DNA of 64,000 nt from Sinorhizobium arboris LMG 14919. GTDB taxonomy: Bacteria; Pseudomonadota; Alphaproteobacteria; Rhizobiales; Rhizobiaceae. The stretch lies in assembly GCF_000427465.1 (NCBI RefSeq), contig NZ_ATYB01000014.1:3289058-3353057 (forward strand), written 5' to 3'. The position numbers and the translations under genes were made by a program. Positions within the stretch are counted from its first letter, which is position 1. Every line of letters begins with the position of its first letter. The notes under the pieces are model-generated. The model saw nothing but the letters and a program-made list of their open reading frames with translations. It had not been told where the DNA came from and did not search any database. Below are positions 20,083-29,066 of the stretch, one piece after another.

Positions 20083-21102
20083 ATGCAGACGAGAAGGATC
20101 GGACGGACCGAACTTGCGGTGACCGAACTCAGCTTCGGCACGGCCGGACTGGGCGGTCTCTATCGCGAATGTACCCGTGATGCGGCGATGGCAACGCTCG
20201 ACGCCGCCTGGGAAGCAGGTATCCGTTATTTCGACACGGCGCCCTTCTACGGGCTCGGTCTTGCCGAGCGGCGTGTGGGCGATTTCCTGCGCGACAAGCC
20301 GCGCGACGGTTTCGTGCTGTCGACGAAGGTAGGCCGCCTGCTTCATCCGGTGCCGGAGGACAAGGTTCCGGACTATTCCTACGTCAAGCCTCTGAACTTC
20401 GACGTCACCTATGACTACGGCTACGACGCGATCATGCGTTCGGTCGAGATGAGCTACGCCCGCCTTGGTCTCAACCGGATAGACATCCTCTATGTCCACG
20501 ACATCGGCGGCTATACGCACGGCGCGGCGAAAAATGCCGTCTACCTGCGGCAGCTCCTGGACTCCGGCCTGAAAGCGCTGGAAGAGCTGAAGTCGAGCGG
20601 CGTCATTTCGGCCTATGGCCTCGGCGTCAACGAGGTGCCGGTCTGCCTCGACGTCATGCGCCGGGCCGAAATCGACTGCATCCTGCTTGCCGGGCGCTAC
20701 ACGCTTCTCGACCGCTCCGCGGTTGCCGAGCTCCTGCCGCTCTGCGCGGATAAGCGCACGTCGCTGATCGTCGGCGGCGTGTTCAATTCCGGCATTCTCG
20801 CGACCGGTCCCGTCGAGGGAGCGCATTTCGATTACATGCCCGCAACCGAGGAGGTGCGCGCCAAGGTCGCAGCGATGGAACGCATCGCTGCGGCAAAGGA
20901 CATGCCGCTCGCTGCCCCGGCCCTGCAGTTTCCGCTGGCCAATCCTCAGGTCGCCTCCGTCCTGCTCGGAACCGCCAAACCGCAGAGCCTCAAGCGGAAT
21001 ATGGAGCTGACGCGCTTTGAAATCGCGCCGGAGGATTACGCGGGCTTCGATCCCCACACACTTGTCGCGCCCGAGCTGGGACCGGAGGCGGTAAGGGCCT
21101 GA
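20083..21102 (+). CDS. Aldo/keto reductase, D-threo-aldose/L-fucose dehydrogenase type
   Basis: NAD(P)-linked oxidoreductase with the aldo-keto reductase barrel. It has 339 residues from ATG 20083, behind GAGGAGACAAGGA. The catalytic tetrad appears as Asp and Tyr in RYFDTAPFYGLGLAE, Lys in LSTKVGR and His in ILYVHDIGG. The insert LLHPVPEDKVPDYSYVKP and NFDVTYDYGYDAIMRS are typical of the group that includes L-fucose (D-threo-aldose) 1-dehydrogenase. That reaction makes an aldonolactone, which after opening would feed the adjacent dehydratase. No lactonase gene is seen in the island. Confidence 0.82.
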   Translation: MQTRRIGRTELAVTELSFGTAGLGGLYRECTRDAAMATLDAAWEAGIRYFDTAPFYGLGLAERRVGDFLRDKPRDGFVLSTKVGRLLHPVPEDKVPDYSYVKPLNFDVTYDYGYDAIMRSVEMSYARLGLNRIDILYVHDIGGYTHGAAKNAVYLRQLLDSGLKALEELKSSGVISAYGLGVNEVPVCLDVMRRAEIDCILLAGRYTLLDRSAVAELLPLCADKRTSLIVGGVFNSGILATGPVEGAHFDYMPATEEVRAKVAAMERIAAAKDMPLAAPALQFPLANPQVASVLLGTAKPQSLKRNMELTRFEIAPEDYAGFDPHTLVAPELGPEAVRA

Positions 21103-21215
21103 TGCCCCGCCGCCGGCCATGGCGGCCCGTCACCTTTCATAAGCAACCGGACCCGCATGCACCTGGCGGCCCGGTGCCGATAACGGAACAAGGTGTTACT
21201 GAGAGGAGAACCCCG

Positions 21216-22205
21216 ATGAGCATAGCCAAGCGCATTCTTTCCCGCCGCGCCTTCAATGCCCTGGCCGGCGCCGCTTTCGTTGCCGCAATGATACCTGCGA
21301 ACTCTTTCGCGCAGGACGTCACCATTCCCATCATCGTCAAGGACACCACGTCCTTCTACTGGCAGATCGTGCTCGCGGGCGCGCGCGCCGCCGGCAAGGA
21401 CCTCGGCGTCAACGTGCCGGAGCTCGGTGCCCAGTCGGAATCCGACATCAACGGCCAGATCACGATCCTTGAAAATGCAGTCGCGGGCGCGCCGGCAGCG
21501 GTGGTCATTGCCCCGACGGAGTTCAAGGCGCTCGGCAAACCTGTCGACGAGGCCGCCAAGTCGGTTCCGGTCATCGGCATTGATTCCGGCGCGGATTCGA
21601 AGGCCTTCACGTCGTTCCTGACCACGGACAACGTTCAAGGCGGACGCATCGCCGCCGACGGTCTTGCTGCTGCCATCAAGGAGGCAACCGGCAAGGAAGA
21701 GGGCGACATCGCGATCATCACCAGCCTTCCGGGCGTCGGCTCTCTGGACCAGCGCCGCGAAGGCTTTCTCGATCAGGTCAAGACGAAATATCCCGGGCTT
21801 AAAGTGGTCGCCGACAAATATGCCGACGGCCAGGCGACGACCGGTCTCAACATCATGACCGATCTGATCACCGCCAACCCCAACCTCGTCGGCGTTTTTG
21901 CCTCGAACCTGATCATGGCGCAGGGCGTCGGCCAGGCGATCGCCGAGAACAAGCTCGGCGACAAGATCAAGGTGATCGGCTTCGACAGCGACGACAAGAC
22001 CGTCGGCTTCCTCAAGGAAGGTGTGCTGGCCGGCCTCGTCGTGCAGGACCCCTATCGCATGGGCTATGATGGCGTGAAGACGGCTCTGGCGGTTTCCAAG
22101 GGCGAGAAGGTCGAAGCCAATGTCGACACCGGTGCGAACCTGGTCACCAAGGCTAATATGAGCGAGCCGAAGATCGACGCGCTTCTGAACCCGAAGGTCA
22201 ACTGA
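21216..22205 (+). CDS. Sugar ABC transporter, periplasmic binding protein (ribose/RbsB type)
   Basis: Type 1 periplasmic binding protein of the CUT2 class. It has 329 residues from ATG 21216, which follows GAGAGGAGA. The first 32 or so residues form a Sec signal (ILSRRAFNALAGAAFVAAM... cut near NSFAQ). The mature part has LPGVGSLDQRREGFLDQV and GLNIMTDLITANPNL, then VIGFDSDDKT and GLVVQDPYRMGYDGV, as in RbsB/XylF relatives. With the two following genes it forms a complete importer. The ligand should match the sugar degraded by the island. Confidence 0.92.
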   Translation: MSIAKRILSRRAFNALAGAAFVAAMIPANSFAQDVTIPIIVKDTTSFYWQIVLAGARAAGKDLGVNVPELGAQSESDINGQITILENAVAGAPAAVVIAPTEFKALGKPVDEAAKSVPVIGIDSGADSKAFTSFLTTDNVQGGRIAADGLAAAIKEATGKEEGDIAIITSLPGVGSLDQRREGFLDQVKTKYPGLKVVADKYADGQATTGLNIMTDLITANPNLVGVFASNLIMAQGVGQAIAENKLGDKIKVIGFDSDDKTVGFLKEGVLAGLVVQDPYRMGYDGVKTALAVSKGEKVEANVDTGANLVTKANMSEPKIDALLNPKVN

Positions 22206-22329
22206 CGAACCGGTGCGCGCGGTGCCGTAAGGCAGGCACCGCGCGCCGTTTCGCGGGAGCGAGGCGGCAAGCCTTTGCAGCGGTCGAGGGGGAGCGGCCG
22301 CTGCGATCAAGAAAGTGGAGGAGAACGCG

Positions 22330-23883
22330 ATGATAGGGCTTCAAGAGGTCAGCCATCGCCATGACGAACAGGTGAGGGCAGCGGGCAGCCATCCGGTTCC
22401 GAAGGGCGAGCCCATTCTCGAGCTCCGCGGCCTGCAGAAAAACTACGGCGCGGTGGAGGCGCTGAAGCCCGCGACCATGACCTTCCTCTCCGGCGAAGTC
22501 CATGCGATCGTCGGCGAGAACGGTGCCGGCAAGTCGACGCTGATCAAGCTCCTGACCGGGGTCATCCGGCGCAGCGCCGGCGAGATCCGCTGGTGCGGCG
22601 AACCCGTCGATCTCGCCACGCCCAACGAAGCGATCGCCCGCGGCATCAACGCGGTTCACCAGGAGGTGGTGCTTTGCCCGCATTTGAGCGTCGCGGCCAA
22701 CATGTTCCTCGGCGACGAGATGAACCGGCGCGGGCTGATGCGCAAGCGCGCAATGACTGCCGCGGCCCAGGGTGTGCTCGACGACCTCGGCTTCAATCTG
22801 CCGGCAAATGCCGAGCTCGGCAGCCTGACGATCGGACAGCAGCAGCTGGTCGCTACCGCGCGGGCGGCTATGCGCGGCACGCAGTTTCTTATCTTCGACG
22901 AGCCTACGGCCTATCTCACGCGACAGGAATCGGCACAGCTTTTCCGCCTTATCCGACGGCTCCAGGGCGAGGGCGTGACGATCGTCTATATCAGCCACAG
23001 GCTGGAAGAGGTCTTCGAACTCGCAGACCGCGTTTCGGTGCTGCGCGACGGCACGCATGTCGGCACGCGCGCCATCACCGAGACCAATGAGGCCGAACTG
23101 ATTGCTCTGATGATCAACCGCACGATCGAGCAGATCTATCACAAGGAACATTTTGAGCCGGGCGAAACGATCGTCGAGACGCGCGGCCTTTCCGGGCCTG
23201 GTTTCCGCGACATATCGCTCTCGGTCAGGGCAGGCGAGATCGTCGGGCTTTACGGTCTGATCGGCGCCGGACGCAGCGAGTTCGCGCTCGGCCTCTATGG
23301 GCGCAATCCGCTGACCGCGGGAGAGATCTTCTGGCAGGGCCGCAAGGTCGCGATAGGCAACGAACGGGATGCCATGGACCTCGGGATCGCGCTTGCGCCG
23401 GAGAGCCGCCGCGATCAGGGCCTGTGCCTCAATCTGCCGATCGGCCTCAACATCAATCTGCCTGTGTTCAAGAGGCTGACACGCGGTTTGACGATCAACC
23501 GTGCCGAGGAGGCCTCCAACGCCGAACGTCAGATCAGGGACCTGAAGATCAAGACGCCGTCGCGTCGGGTGCTCGCCTCCGCCATGTCGGGCGGCAACCA
23601 GCAGAAGATCGTGATCGGCAGGTGGCTGAGCCACGGCGCAAAGCTCTTCATCTTCGACGAGCCGACCGTGGGCGTCGATGTCGGTACCAAGGCGGAAATC
23701 TACCGGCTGTTCGCGCGCCTTCTGGAGAAGGGAGCTGGGATCATCCTGATCTCCTCCTACCTCCCGGAGGTCTACGAACTCGCCGATCGCCTGCATGTGT
23801 TCAGACAGGGAAGGCTGGTGGCAAGCCACGATTTTCGCGCCGCGAGCCACGAGGAAGTGCTGGCGCAGGCGATCAATGCCTGA
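22330..23883 (+). CDS. Sugar ABC transporter, duplicated ATPase (RbsA/XylG type)
   Basis: Two fused ATP-binding domains energising the importer. It has 517 residues from ATG 22330, behind GGAGGAG. Domain 1 has Walker A GENGAGKST (62-70), a degenerate signature LTIGQQQLVA and Walker B FLIFDEPTAYL. Domain 2 has a degenerate Walker A (GLIGAGRSE), signature MSGGNQQK and Walker B LFIFDEPTVGVDVG. This one-active, one-degenerate arrangement is usual for the CUT2 family. The gene sits between the binding protein and the permease. Confidence 0.94.
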   Translation: MIGLQEVSHRHDEQVRAAGSHPVPKGEPILELRGLQKNYGAVEALKPATMTFLSGEVHAIVGENGAGKSTLIKLLTGVIRRSAGEIRWCGEPVDLATPNEAIARGINAVHQEVVLCPHLSVAANMFLGDEMNRRGLMRKRAMTAAAQGVLDDLGFNLPANAELGSLTIGQQQLVATARAAMRGTQFLIFDEPTAYLTRQESAQLFRLIRRLQGEGVTIVYISHRLEEVFELADRVSVLRDGTHVGTRAITETNEAELIALMINRTIEQIYHKEHFEPGETIVETRGLSGPGFRDISLSVRAGEIVGLYGLIGAGRSEFALGLYGRNPLTAGEIFWQGRKVAIGNERDAMDLGIALAPESRRDQGLCLNLPIGLNINLPVFKRLTRGLTINRAEEASNAERQIRDLKIKTPSRRVLASAMSGGNQQKIVIGRWLSHGAKLFIFDEPTVGVDVGTKAEIYRLFARLLEKGAGIILISSYLPEVYELADRLHVFRQGRLVASHDFRAASHEEVLAQAINA

Positions 23884-23920
23884 TGGAGCCGGTTGAGGAA
23901 AAGACGCAGGGGAGGAAACG

Positions 23921-24895
23921 ATGAGTGTGGAAACGGTTGAAGGCGCGGGACCGACGCCGAAGAAGGGCGTCAGCATTCTGTTCGGCCTGACGCTGCTTGG
24001 GCTGCTGGTCGTCCTCTGGCTGCTGCTGGGTCTCGCGACCAACGCCTTCTGGACGCCGAACAACATCAGCAACCTCCTGCGTCAGGGGGCGATGACCGCG
24101 ATTCTCGCCGTCGGCCAGACGTTCGTCATCATCACGGCCGGCATCGACCTGTCGGTCGGTGCCGTCGTCGGCTTCACCAGCGTCATCGTCGCCTGGCTGC
24201 TCGCGGCGGGCGTTCCGCTCTGGCTCGCGATCATCGCGACGCTCGCGATCGGGGTTCTGATCGGCGCCTTCCATGCCTTCGGCATCGTGCGAATGGGGCT
24301 GCCGCCCTTCATCATCACGCTTGCGACGCTGACTTCGCTTCGCGGCATCGGTCTCCTGATCACCAACGGCTCGACCATCTCCATAACGAACGAGCATTTC
24401 ACCGACTTTTCGCGCGCCGATTTCCTCGGCGTTCCCAGTCTCTTCTGGATGGTGATCGTCGTAGCCATTCCGGCTTACGTCTTCCTGCATCTGAGCCGCT
24501 TCGGGCGCTATCTCTTCGCGGTGGGCTCCAACCGTGAGGCGGCCCGCCTTTCCGGCGTAAACGTCAATCGCACTATCTATCTCGCCTACATACTGTCTTC
24601 CACCTGCGCCGCCTTCGTCGGGCTGCTGCTTGCGTCGCGCATCGGTATCGGCAACGCCACGCAAGCGGAAGGCTGGGAACTGCAGGCGATCGCCTCTTCG
24701 GTCATCGGCGGCACGAGCCTCTTCGGGGCCGTAGGCTCGGTACACGGGCCGCTGCTTGGCGCGTTCATCCTTGCGACGATCAACAACGGCGCCAACCTTC
24801 TGAACGTAAATTCCTTCTGGCAGCGCATCATCACCGGCCTGCTGATCATCGTCATCGTCTATTTTGACCAGTTGCGGCGGCGGGGCGCTCGGTAA
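23921..24895 (+). CDS. Sugar ABC transporter permease (RbsC type)
   Basis: Membrane channel of the CUT2 importer, 324 residues from ATG 23921 behind GGGGAGGAAACG. About nine or ten hydrophobic helices run from 25 to 315. Family motifs are ILAVGQTFVIITAGIDLSVG and GLPPFIITLATLTSLRGIG, with SVIGGTSLFGAVGSVHGPLL near the C-terminus. It ends in RRRGAR, 46 bases before the dehydrogenase gene, so uptake and catabolic genes share one transcript. Confidence 0.94.
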   Translation: MSVETVEGAGPTPKKGVSILFGLTLLGLLVVLWLLLGLATNAFWTPNNISNLLRQGAMTAILAVGQTFVIITAGIDLSVGAVVGFTSVIVAWLLAAGVPLWLAIIATLAIGVLIGAFHAFGIVRMGLPPFIITLATLTSLRGIGLLITNGSTISITNEHFTDFSRADFLGVPSLFWMVIVVAIPAYVFLHLSRFGRYLFAVGSNREAARLSGVNVNRTIYLAYILSSTCAAFVGLLLASRIGIGNATQAEGWELQAIASSVIGGTSLFGAVGSVHGPLLGAFILATINNGANLLNVNSFWQRIITGLLIIVIVYFDQLRRRGAR

Positions 24896-24941
24896 TGGCC
24901 GTCTTACCGCACCGGCCGCAAGCAAAGCTTGGGAGCGCCGC

Positions 24942-25958
24942 ATGAAAGCCGTCGTCTGTTCAGAGCCTGGCCGTCTCGCGCTCGTCGCCAGTCGCGGACC
25001 TGAAGCACCGCCGCCCGGCTCGGTGCGCCTTGCCGTCAGCCGCGTCGGCATCTGCGGCACCGATTACCATATCTTCGAAGGCAAGCACCCCTTTCTCGAA
25101 TATCCGCGCGTGATGGGTCACGAGATCTCGGCGAGGGTGGTCGAAGGCGGTCCGGGCACCCGGCTTGCGCCCGGAACGCTCGTGGTCGTCAATCCGTATC
25201 TCTCATGCGGGAACTGCATCGCCTGCCGCAAAGGCAAGGCGAACTGCTGCACGGATATCCGTGTCCTCGGCGTTCACACCGACGGCGCCTTCTGCGAGGA
25301 GATCGTCATGCCCGAGCAGAACCTTTATCCGGCTGAAGGTCTTTCGCCCGAAGCCGCCGCCGCGGTCGAGTTCCTGGCGATCGGCGCCCACGCGGTCCGG
25401 CGGTCGGCGGCAGGCCGCGGCGCCCGTTCGCTGGTGATAGGCGCGGGACCGATCGGTCTTGGGACGGCCATCTTCTCCCGTATCGCCGGCCACGACGTAA
25501 GGCTGCTCGACACGAGCGCGGAACGCCTGGCCTTCGCAACGGAAAGGCTCGGCTTTCCGCCTGGAATCCTGGCGGGTGACGATGAGGCGCTGGCGCAGGC
25601 AACGGGCGGAGATGGGTTCGACGTCGTCTTCGACGCTACCGGCAACGTCCGATCCATGGAGCACGCCTTCGCACACGTCGCCCATGGCGGCACGCTGGTC
25701 CTCGTCAGCGTGGTCAAGGAGGACATCCGCTTCTCCGATCCCGAATTTCACAAGCGGGAAATGACGCTCGTCGCGAGCCGCAACGCCACGCGCGAGGATT
25801 TCGATCACGTCATTCAGTCGCTTGCCGCGGGGCTCGTGCCGGTGGAGGCGCTCGTCACGCACCGCACGACGCTCGAAGACCTCGTCGACGATCTTCCCCG
25901 CTGGGCGCACGACAAGACAGGGCTGGTCAAAGCGGTTGTCGCGGTCGGCGGCGGGTGA
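24942..25958 (+). CDS. Zinc-dependent alcohol/polyol dehydrogenase (MDR family)
   Basis: Medium-chain dehydrogenase, 338 residues from ATG 24942. Catalytic zinc ligands are in GICGTDYH and MGHEISA. The structural zinc site is CGNCIACRKGKANCC. The NAD(P) fold has GAGPIGLGTA, and DVVFDATGN follows. It is closest in style to the sorbitol/threonine/L-idonate dehydrogenase group. As last gene of the island it could oxidise a 2-keto-3-deoxy acid or a polyol; the substrate is not readable from sequence. Confidence 0.87.
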   Translation: MKAVVCSEPGRLALVASRGPEAPPPGSVRLAVSRVGICGTDYHIFEGKHPFLEYPRVMGHEISARVVEGGPGTRLAPGTLVVVNPYLSCGNCIACRKGKANCCTDIRVLGVHTDGAFCEEIVMPEQNLYPAEGLSPEAAAAVEFLAIGAHAVRRSAAGRGARSLVIGAGPIGLGTAIFSRIAGHDVRLLDTSAERLAFATERLGFPPGILAGDDEALAQATGGDGFDVVFDATGNVRSMEHAFAHVAHGGTLVLVSVVKEDIRFSDPEFHKREMTLVASRNATREDFDHVIQSLAAGLVPVEALVTHRTTLEDLVDDLPRWAHDKTGLVKAVVAVGGG

Positions 25959-26217
25959 GAAGCTCACATGTTCTTTCCTAAAAAGTGAGGGGTGCATTTG
26001 TTGCGCTGCACAAGAAAAATGCTAGTGTAGCGGCGATTGCGGGCACCAGAAACGAACAACCGCAAGCCAGACCGTTCCACCGTCCCGGTGAGCGGTCCAA
26101 CTTTTGAAAACTACGCGCTTCCCGACGGGAACCGGCACAAAGGTTTTCCCGTGGAAGTGCTCCGGCGTCGAACTGGGAGCGGCGTTTTCGTTGATTTGAA
26201 ACAAGGGATACGCGCCC
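25959..26217 (+). promoter_or_regulatory. phaZ leader with possible PhaR-type operator
   Basis: A 259-base spacer. At 26001-26013 it holds TTGCGCTGCACAA, an imperfect dyad (outer TTG/CAA, inner GC/GC). TGC-rich dyads of this kind bind the polyhydroxyalkanoate regulator PhaR in other alphaproteobacteria, and the next gene is a PHB depolymerase. An A-rich stretch and GCTAGTGTAG follow and may be the promoter. The remaining 200 bases look like untranslated leader; no small gene was recognised. Confidence 0.4.
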
Positions 26218-27492
26218 ATGTTCTACCAGCTATACGAAATGAATCATGCCATGATGGCTCCGTGGCGCACGGCGGCGGATGCCATGCGGCTTGCCTTCAG
26301 CAATCCGATGAACCCGGTTTCGCATACCTATTTCGGCCGCGCGGCAGCCGCTGGGCTTGAAGTCTTCGAGCGCGCCACGCGCCGCTACGGCAAGCCGGAA
26401 TTCGGGCTGTCCGAGACCGTGATCGATGGGCAGCCCGTGCCGGTTCGCGAAAGGATCGTCTGGCGCGAGCCCTTCTGCAATCTCATACATTTCGAGCGTA
26501 GCCTGGCCAAGAATCGCGCCCCGGATCCGAAGGTGCTGATCGTGGCGCCGATGTCCGGCCACTATGCCACGCTCCTGCGCGGAACGGTGGAGGCGCTGCT
26601 GCCCCATTCGGACGTCTATATCACCGATTGGATCGATGCCCGCATGGTTCCCTTGAGCGAGGGAACGTTCAATCTCGACGACTATATCGACTACGTCATC
26701 CAGATGCTGCATTTCCTGGGGCCGGATGCGCATGTGATCGGAGTTTGTCAGCCGGCCGTGCCGGTACTGGCGGCCGTTGCGCTGATGGAGGCGGCGGGGG
26801 ACCCCCTCGCACCATCGACGATGACCCTCATGGGCGGTCCGATCGACACCCGCATCAACCCGACCGCGGTCAATGAGCTGGCGAAGGAACGGCCGATCGA
26901 GTGGTTCCGCGACAATGTCATCATGCCGGTTCCCTGGCCTCAGCCCGGCTTCATGCGAATGGTCTATCCGGGCTTTCTCCAGCTCTCGGGCTTCATGTCG
27001 ATGAACCTCGACCGGCACCTGATCGCCCACAAGGAGTTCTTCGCCCACCTCGTCAAGAACGATGGCGACGCGGCCGACAAGCACCGCGACTTCTATGACG
27101 AATATCTGGCGGTGATGGACCTGACCGCGGAGTTTTATCTGCAGACGGTGCAGGTCGTCTTCATGCAGCACGCACTGCCGAAGGGCGAGATGGTGCACCG
27201 CGGCACCCGCGTCGATCCTACGGCGATCCGCCGGGTGGCGCTGCTGACCGTTGAGGGCGAGAACGACGACATCTCCGGTCTCGGACAGACGAAAGCGGCG
27301 CAGACGATCTGCACCGGCATTCCGGAGCATATGCGGCAGCACTATATGCAGCCCGACGTCGGGCACTACGGCGTCTTCAACGGCTCGCGGTTCCGCCGCG
27401 AGATCGCGCCGCGCATCGTCGCCTTTCAGCGGCAGCATTCGCGTCATGCAACGCCTGTCAAGCAACTCATCAAGGGCGGCAAGTCGGCCTGA
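26218..27492 (+). CDS. phaZ: Intracellular poly-3-hydroxybutyrate depolymerase
   Basis: Breaks down stored PHB granules to hydroxybutyrate. It has 424 residues with the alpha/beta-hydrolase PhaZ_acidic architecture. The nucleophile is Cys177 in the lipase-like box GVCQPAVP, as in Ralstonia-type intracellular depolymerases that use Cys rather than Ser. The Asp and His of the triad are expected in LLTVEGENDDISG and QPDVGHYGVFNG. The N-terminus MFYQLYEMNHAMMAPWR is a family hallmark. It stands alone, probably with a regulated promoter upstream. Confidence 0.94.
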   Translation: MFYQLYEMNHAMMAPWRTAADAMRLAFSNPMNPVSHTYFGRAAAAGLEVFERATRRYGKPEFGLSETVIDGQPVPVRERIVWREPFCNLIHFERSLAKNRAPDPKVLIVAPMSGHYATLLRGTVEALLPHSDVYITDWIDARMVPLSEGTFNLDDYIDYVIQMLHFLGPDAHVIGVCQPAVPVLAAVALMEAAGDPLAPSTMTLMGGPIDTRINPTAVNELAKERPIEWFRDNVIMPVPWPQPGFMRMVYPGFLQLSGFMSMNLDRHLIAHKEFFAHLVKNDGDAADKHRDFYDEYLAVMDLTAEFYLQTVQVVFMQHALPKGEMVHRGTRVDPTAIRRVALLTVEGENDDISGLGQTKAAQTICTGIPEHMRQHYMQPDVGHYGVFNGSRFRREIAPRIVAFQRQHSRHATPVKQLIKGGKSA

Positions 27493-27641
27493 GAGAGTGG
27501 TTGGAGCGCTCGATTTGTCCGAGCAAAGTCAGGGGGTTGACCGATTCCTTGGCACGATGTCTTGCGTCGGGGCCATGGGTTTCCCACATCGTTTTCATCG
27601 GGCTGCGAAGGGCTGCCCGCTGACTGCGAGGAATCCTGAAG

Positions 27642-28067
27642 ATGAACCAATCTGCACTGATCCGTCCGGACTGGACGCCTGCGACCATTGCATTGATGGT
27701 GCTGGGTTTCATTGTGTTCTGGCCGCTCGGCCTGGCAATGCTCGCTTACATCCTCTTCGGCGACAAGCTGAGGGCGTTCAAGAAGGACGCCAATGAAGGA
27801 GTGGATCGCATGTGTGCCGGCTTCAAACGAAACCACCGGGGACATTGGGCACAGCATCGCACCGGCAACGTCGCCTTCGACGACTGGCGCGCGGCCGAAC
27901 TCGCCCGCCTCGACGAGGAACGCCGCAAGCTCGACGAGATGCGTGAGGAGTTCGACTCCTATGTACGCGAACTCCGTCGCGCAAAGGACCAGGAGGAATT
28001 CGACCGCTTCATGCGCGAGCGCAAGAACGGCCGCTCCGCTCCGGAAGCCGGCTTCGAATCCAGCTGA
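27642..28067 (+). CDS. DUF2852 protein, membrane-anchored
   Basis: Protein of unknown function, 141 residues. One or two hydrophobic segments at about 15-40 (TIALMVLGFIVFWPLGLAML) are followed by a charged region with a likely coiled coil at about 85-135 (Arg/Glu/Leu rich, LDEERRKLDEMREEFDSYV). DUF2852 members are found throughout the Rhizobiales. Its neighbours give no functional hint. A good ribosome site (GAGGAA) precedes the ATG. Confidence 0.85.
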   Translation: MNQSALIRPDWTPATIALMVLGFIVFWPLGLAMLAYILFGDKLRAFKKDANEGVDRMCAGFKRNHRGHWAQHRTGNVAFDDWRAAELARLDEERRKLDEMREEFDSYVRELRRAKDQEEFDRFMRERKNGRSAPEAGFESS

Positions 28068-28082
28068 TCCGTAGACATCCGG

Positions 28083-28098
28083 TGTTTCATGTGAAACG
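28083..28098. promoter_or_regulatory. parS-like site 3, within a longer palindrome
   Basis: TGTTTCATGTGAAACG, 14 of 16 matches to the parS consensus, differing at the central CG step. It sits inside a 32-base dyad (about 28075-28106) whose flanks ACATCCGG and CCGGATGT pair perfectly. The added arms are not part of parS, so this may instead be, or also be, an RNA hairpin after the DUF2852 gene. Confidence 0.45.
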
Positions 28099-28154
28099 CC
28101 GGATGTCGCCCAGCCACCTGCCAAGGGCACCGCGAATCGGCTAGAACGGATTTC

Positions 28155-28910
28155 ATGTTTTCATCTCTCAAGCGGCGCCGTGGCAGTGGACCGCACCTCG
28201 ATGTCATCCGCGACGTCGAGGTTGCCGGCAAAGTCCTTCCTTTGACTATCCGGCAAAATGCGCGAGCGACGAGAATGACGCTGCGCATCGAGCCCGGCGG
28301 AAGAGCGTTGAAGCTTACCGTGCCGCAGGGCCTGCCGGAGCGCGAAGTCAGCGCATTTCTGAGCCGCCATCAAGGCTGGTTGATGACCAAGCTTGCCCGC
28401 TTTTCCGGGGAAAGCGAGCTGGAGGACGGCGGCACCATCCTTATTCGCGGCGTTGCGCACCGGATCGAGAGAACCGGTCGCCTGCGTGGCCTGACCGAGA
28501 CCATCATCGTCGGTGACGAGTCGGTTCTGAGAGTGGGCGGCGCCGAGGAGCACCTGCGCCGGCGCATCGCCGACTATCTGAAGAAGGAGGCGCGGAACGA
28601 ACTCGAGCGTCTTGTCGCCGTTTATGCCGGCAGGATCGGACGCAGGGCACGCTCCCTCAGTCTGAAAGACACCCGCAGCCGCTGGGGCTCCTGCTCCGCC
28701 GAGGGCGATTTGAGCTTCTCCTGGCGGATTGCCATGGCGCCCCCGAAGGTGATCGCCTATCTCGCGGCACACGAGGTCGCCCATCTTCAAGAAATGAACC
28801 ACGGGCCCGATTTCTGGGCGCTGTGCGAAAGCCTGTGCCCGGAAACGAAGGATGCGAAGCACTGGCTCAAGCGCAACGGCACCATGCTGCATGCGATCGA
28901 TTTCGGGTAG
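28155..28910 (+). CDS. YgjP-like (DUF45) zinc metallopeptidase
   Basis: Putative zinc-dependent peptidase, 251 residues. The C-terminal domain has KDTRSRWGSCSAEGDLSFSW and the zinc site HEVAH at 206-210 with a third His at 216 in NHGPDFW, the UPF0758/YgjP pattern. The N-terminal 120 residues are the family's beta-rich portion. Relatives are often found near type I restriction genes, but none are here. The target protein is unknown. Confidence 0.88.
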   Translation: MFSSLKRRRGSGPHLDVIRDVEVAGKVLPLTIRQNARATRMTLRIEPGGRALKLTVPQGLPEREVSAFLSRHQGWLMTKLARFSGESELEDGGTILIRGVAHRIERTGRLRGLTETIIVGDESVLRVGGAEEHLRRRIADYLKKEARNELERLVAVYAGRIGRRARSLSLKDTRSRWGSCSAEGDLSFSWRIAMAPPKVIAYLAAHEVAHLQEMNHGPDFWALCESLCPETKDAKHWLKRNGTMLHAIDFG

Positions 28911-28957
28911 ATAGCGGGGTGAGTTCGCTGACCGGCACCAAGAGGATTCGACCGAGA

Positions 28958-29066
28958 CTGGCCCTCACCTGGCCGTTTCCCCCGCAGGCGGGGAGAGGGG
29001 ATTTGCAGAGCACGCCGCTGGCCCCTTCGCCCCGTTTGCGGGGAGTTGGTGCCGACAGGCGGATGA
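28958..29066. repeat. Pair of RIME-like palindromes (copies 3 and 4)
   Basis: Two elements in tandem between the metallopeptidase and trpF. The first has CCCCCGC/GCGGGG with GAGAGGGG. The second has GCCCCGTTTGCGGGGAG followed by GCCGACAGGCGGATGAG. The rest of this 280-base spacer shows no gene. The elements may insulate trpF from upstream transcription. Confidence 0.7.

Noticed and set aside
22198..24072. A 624-codon minus-strand frame over the ABC ATPase gene
   Set aside because: Shadow of the ATPase gene, which has both ABC domains in the other direction.
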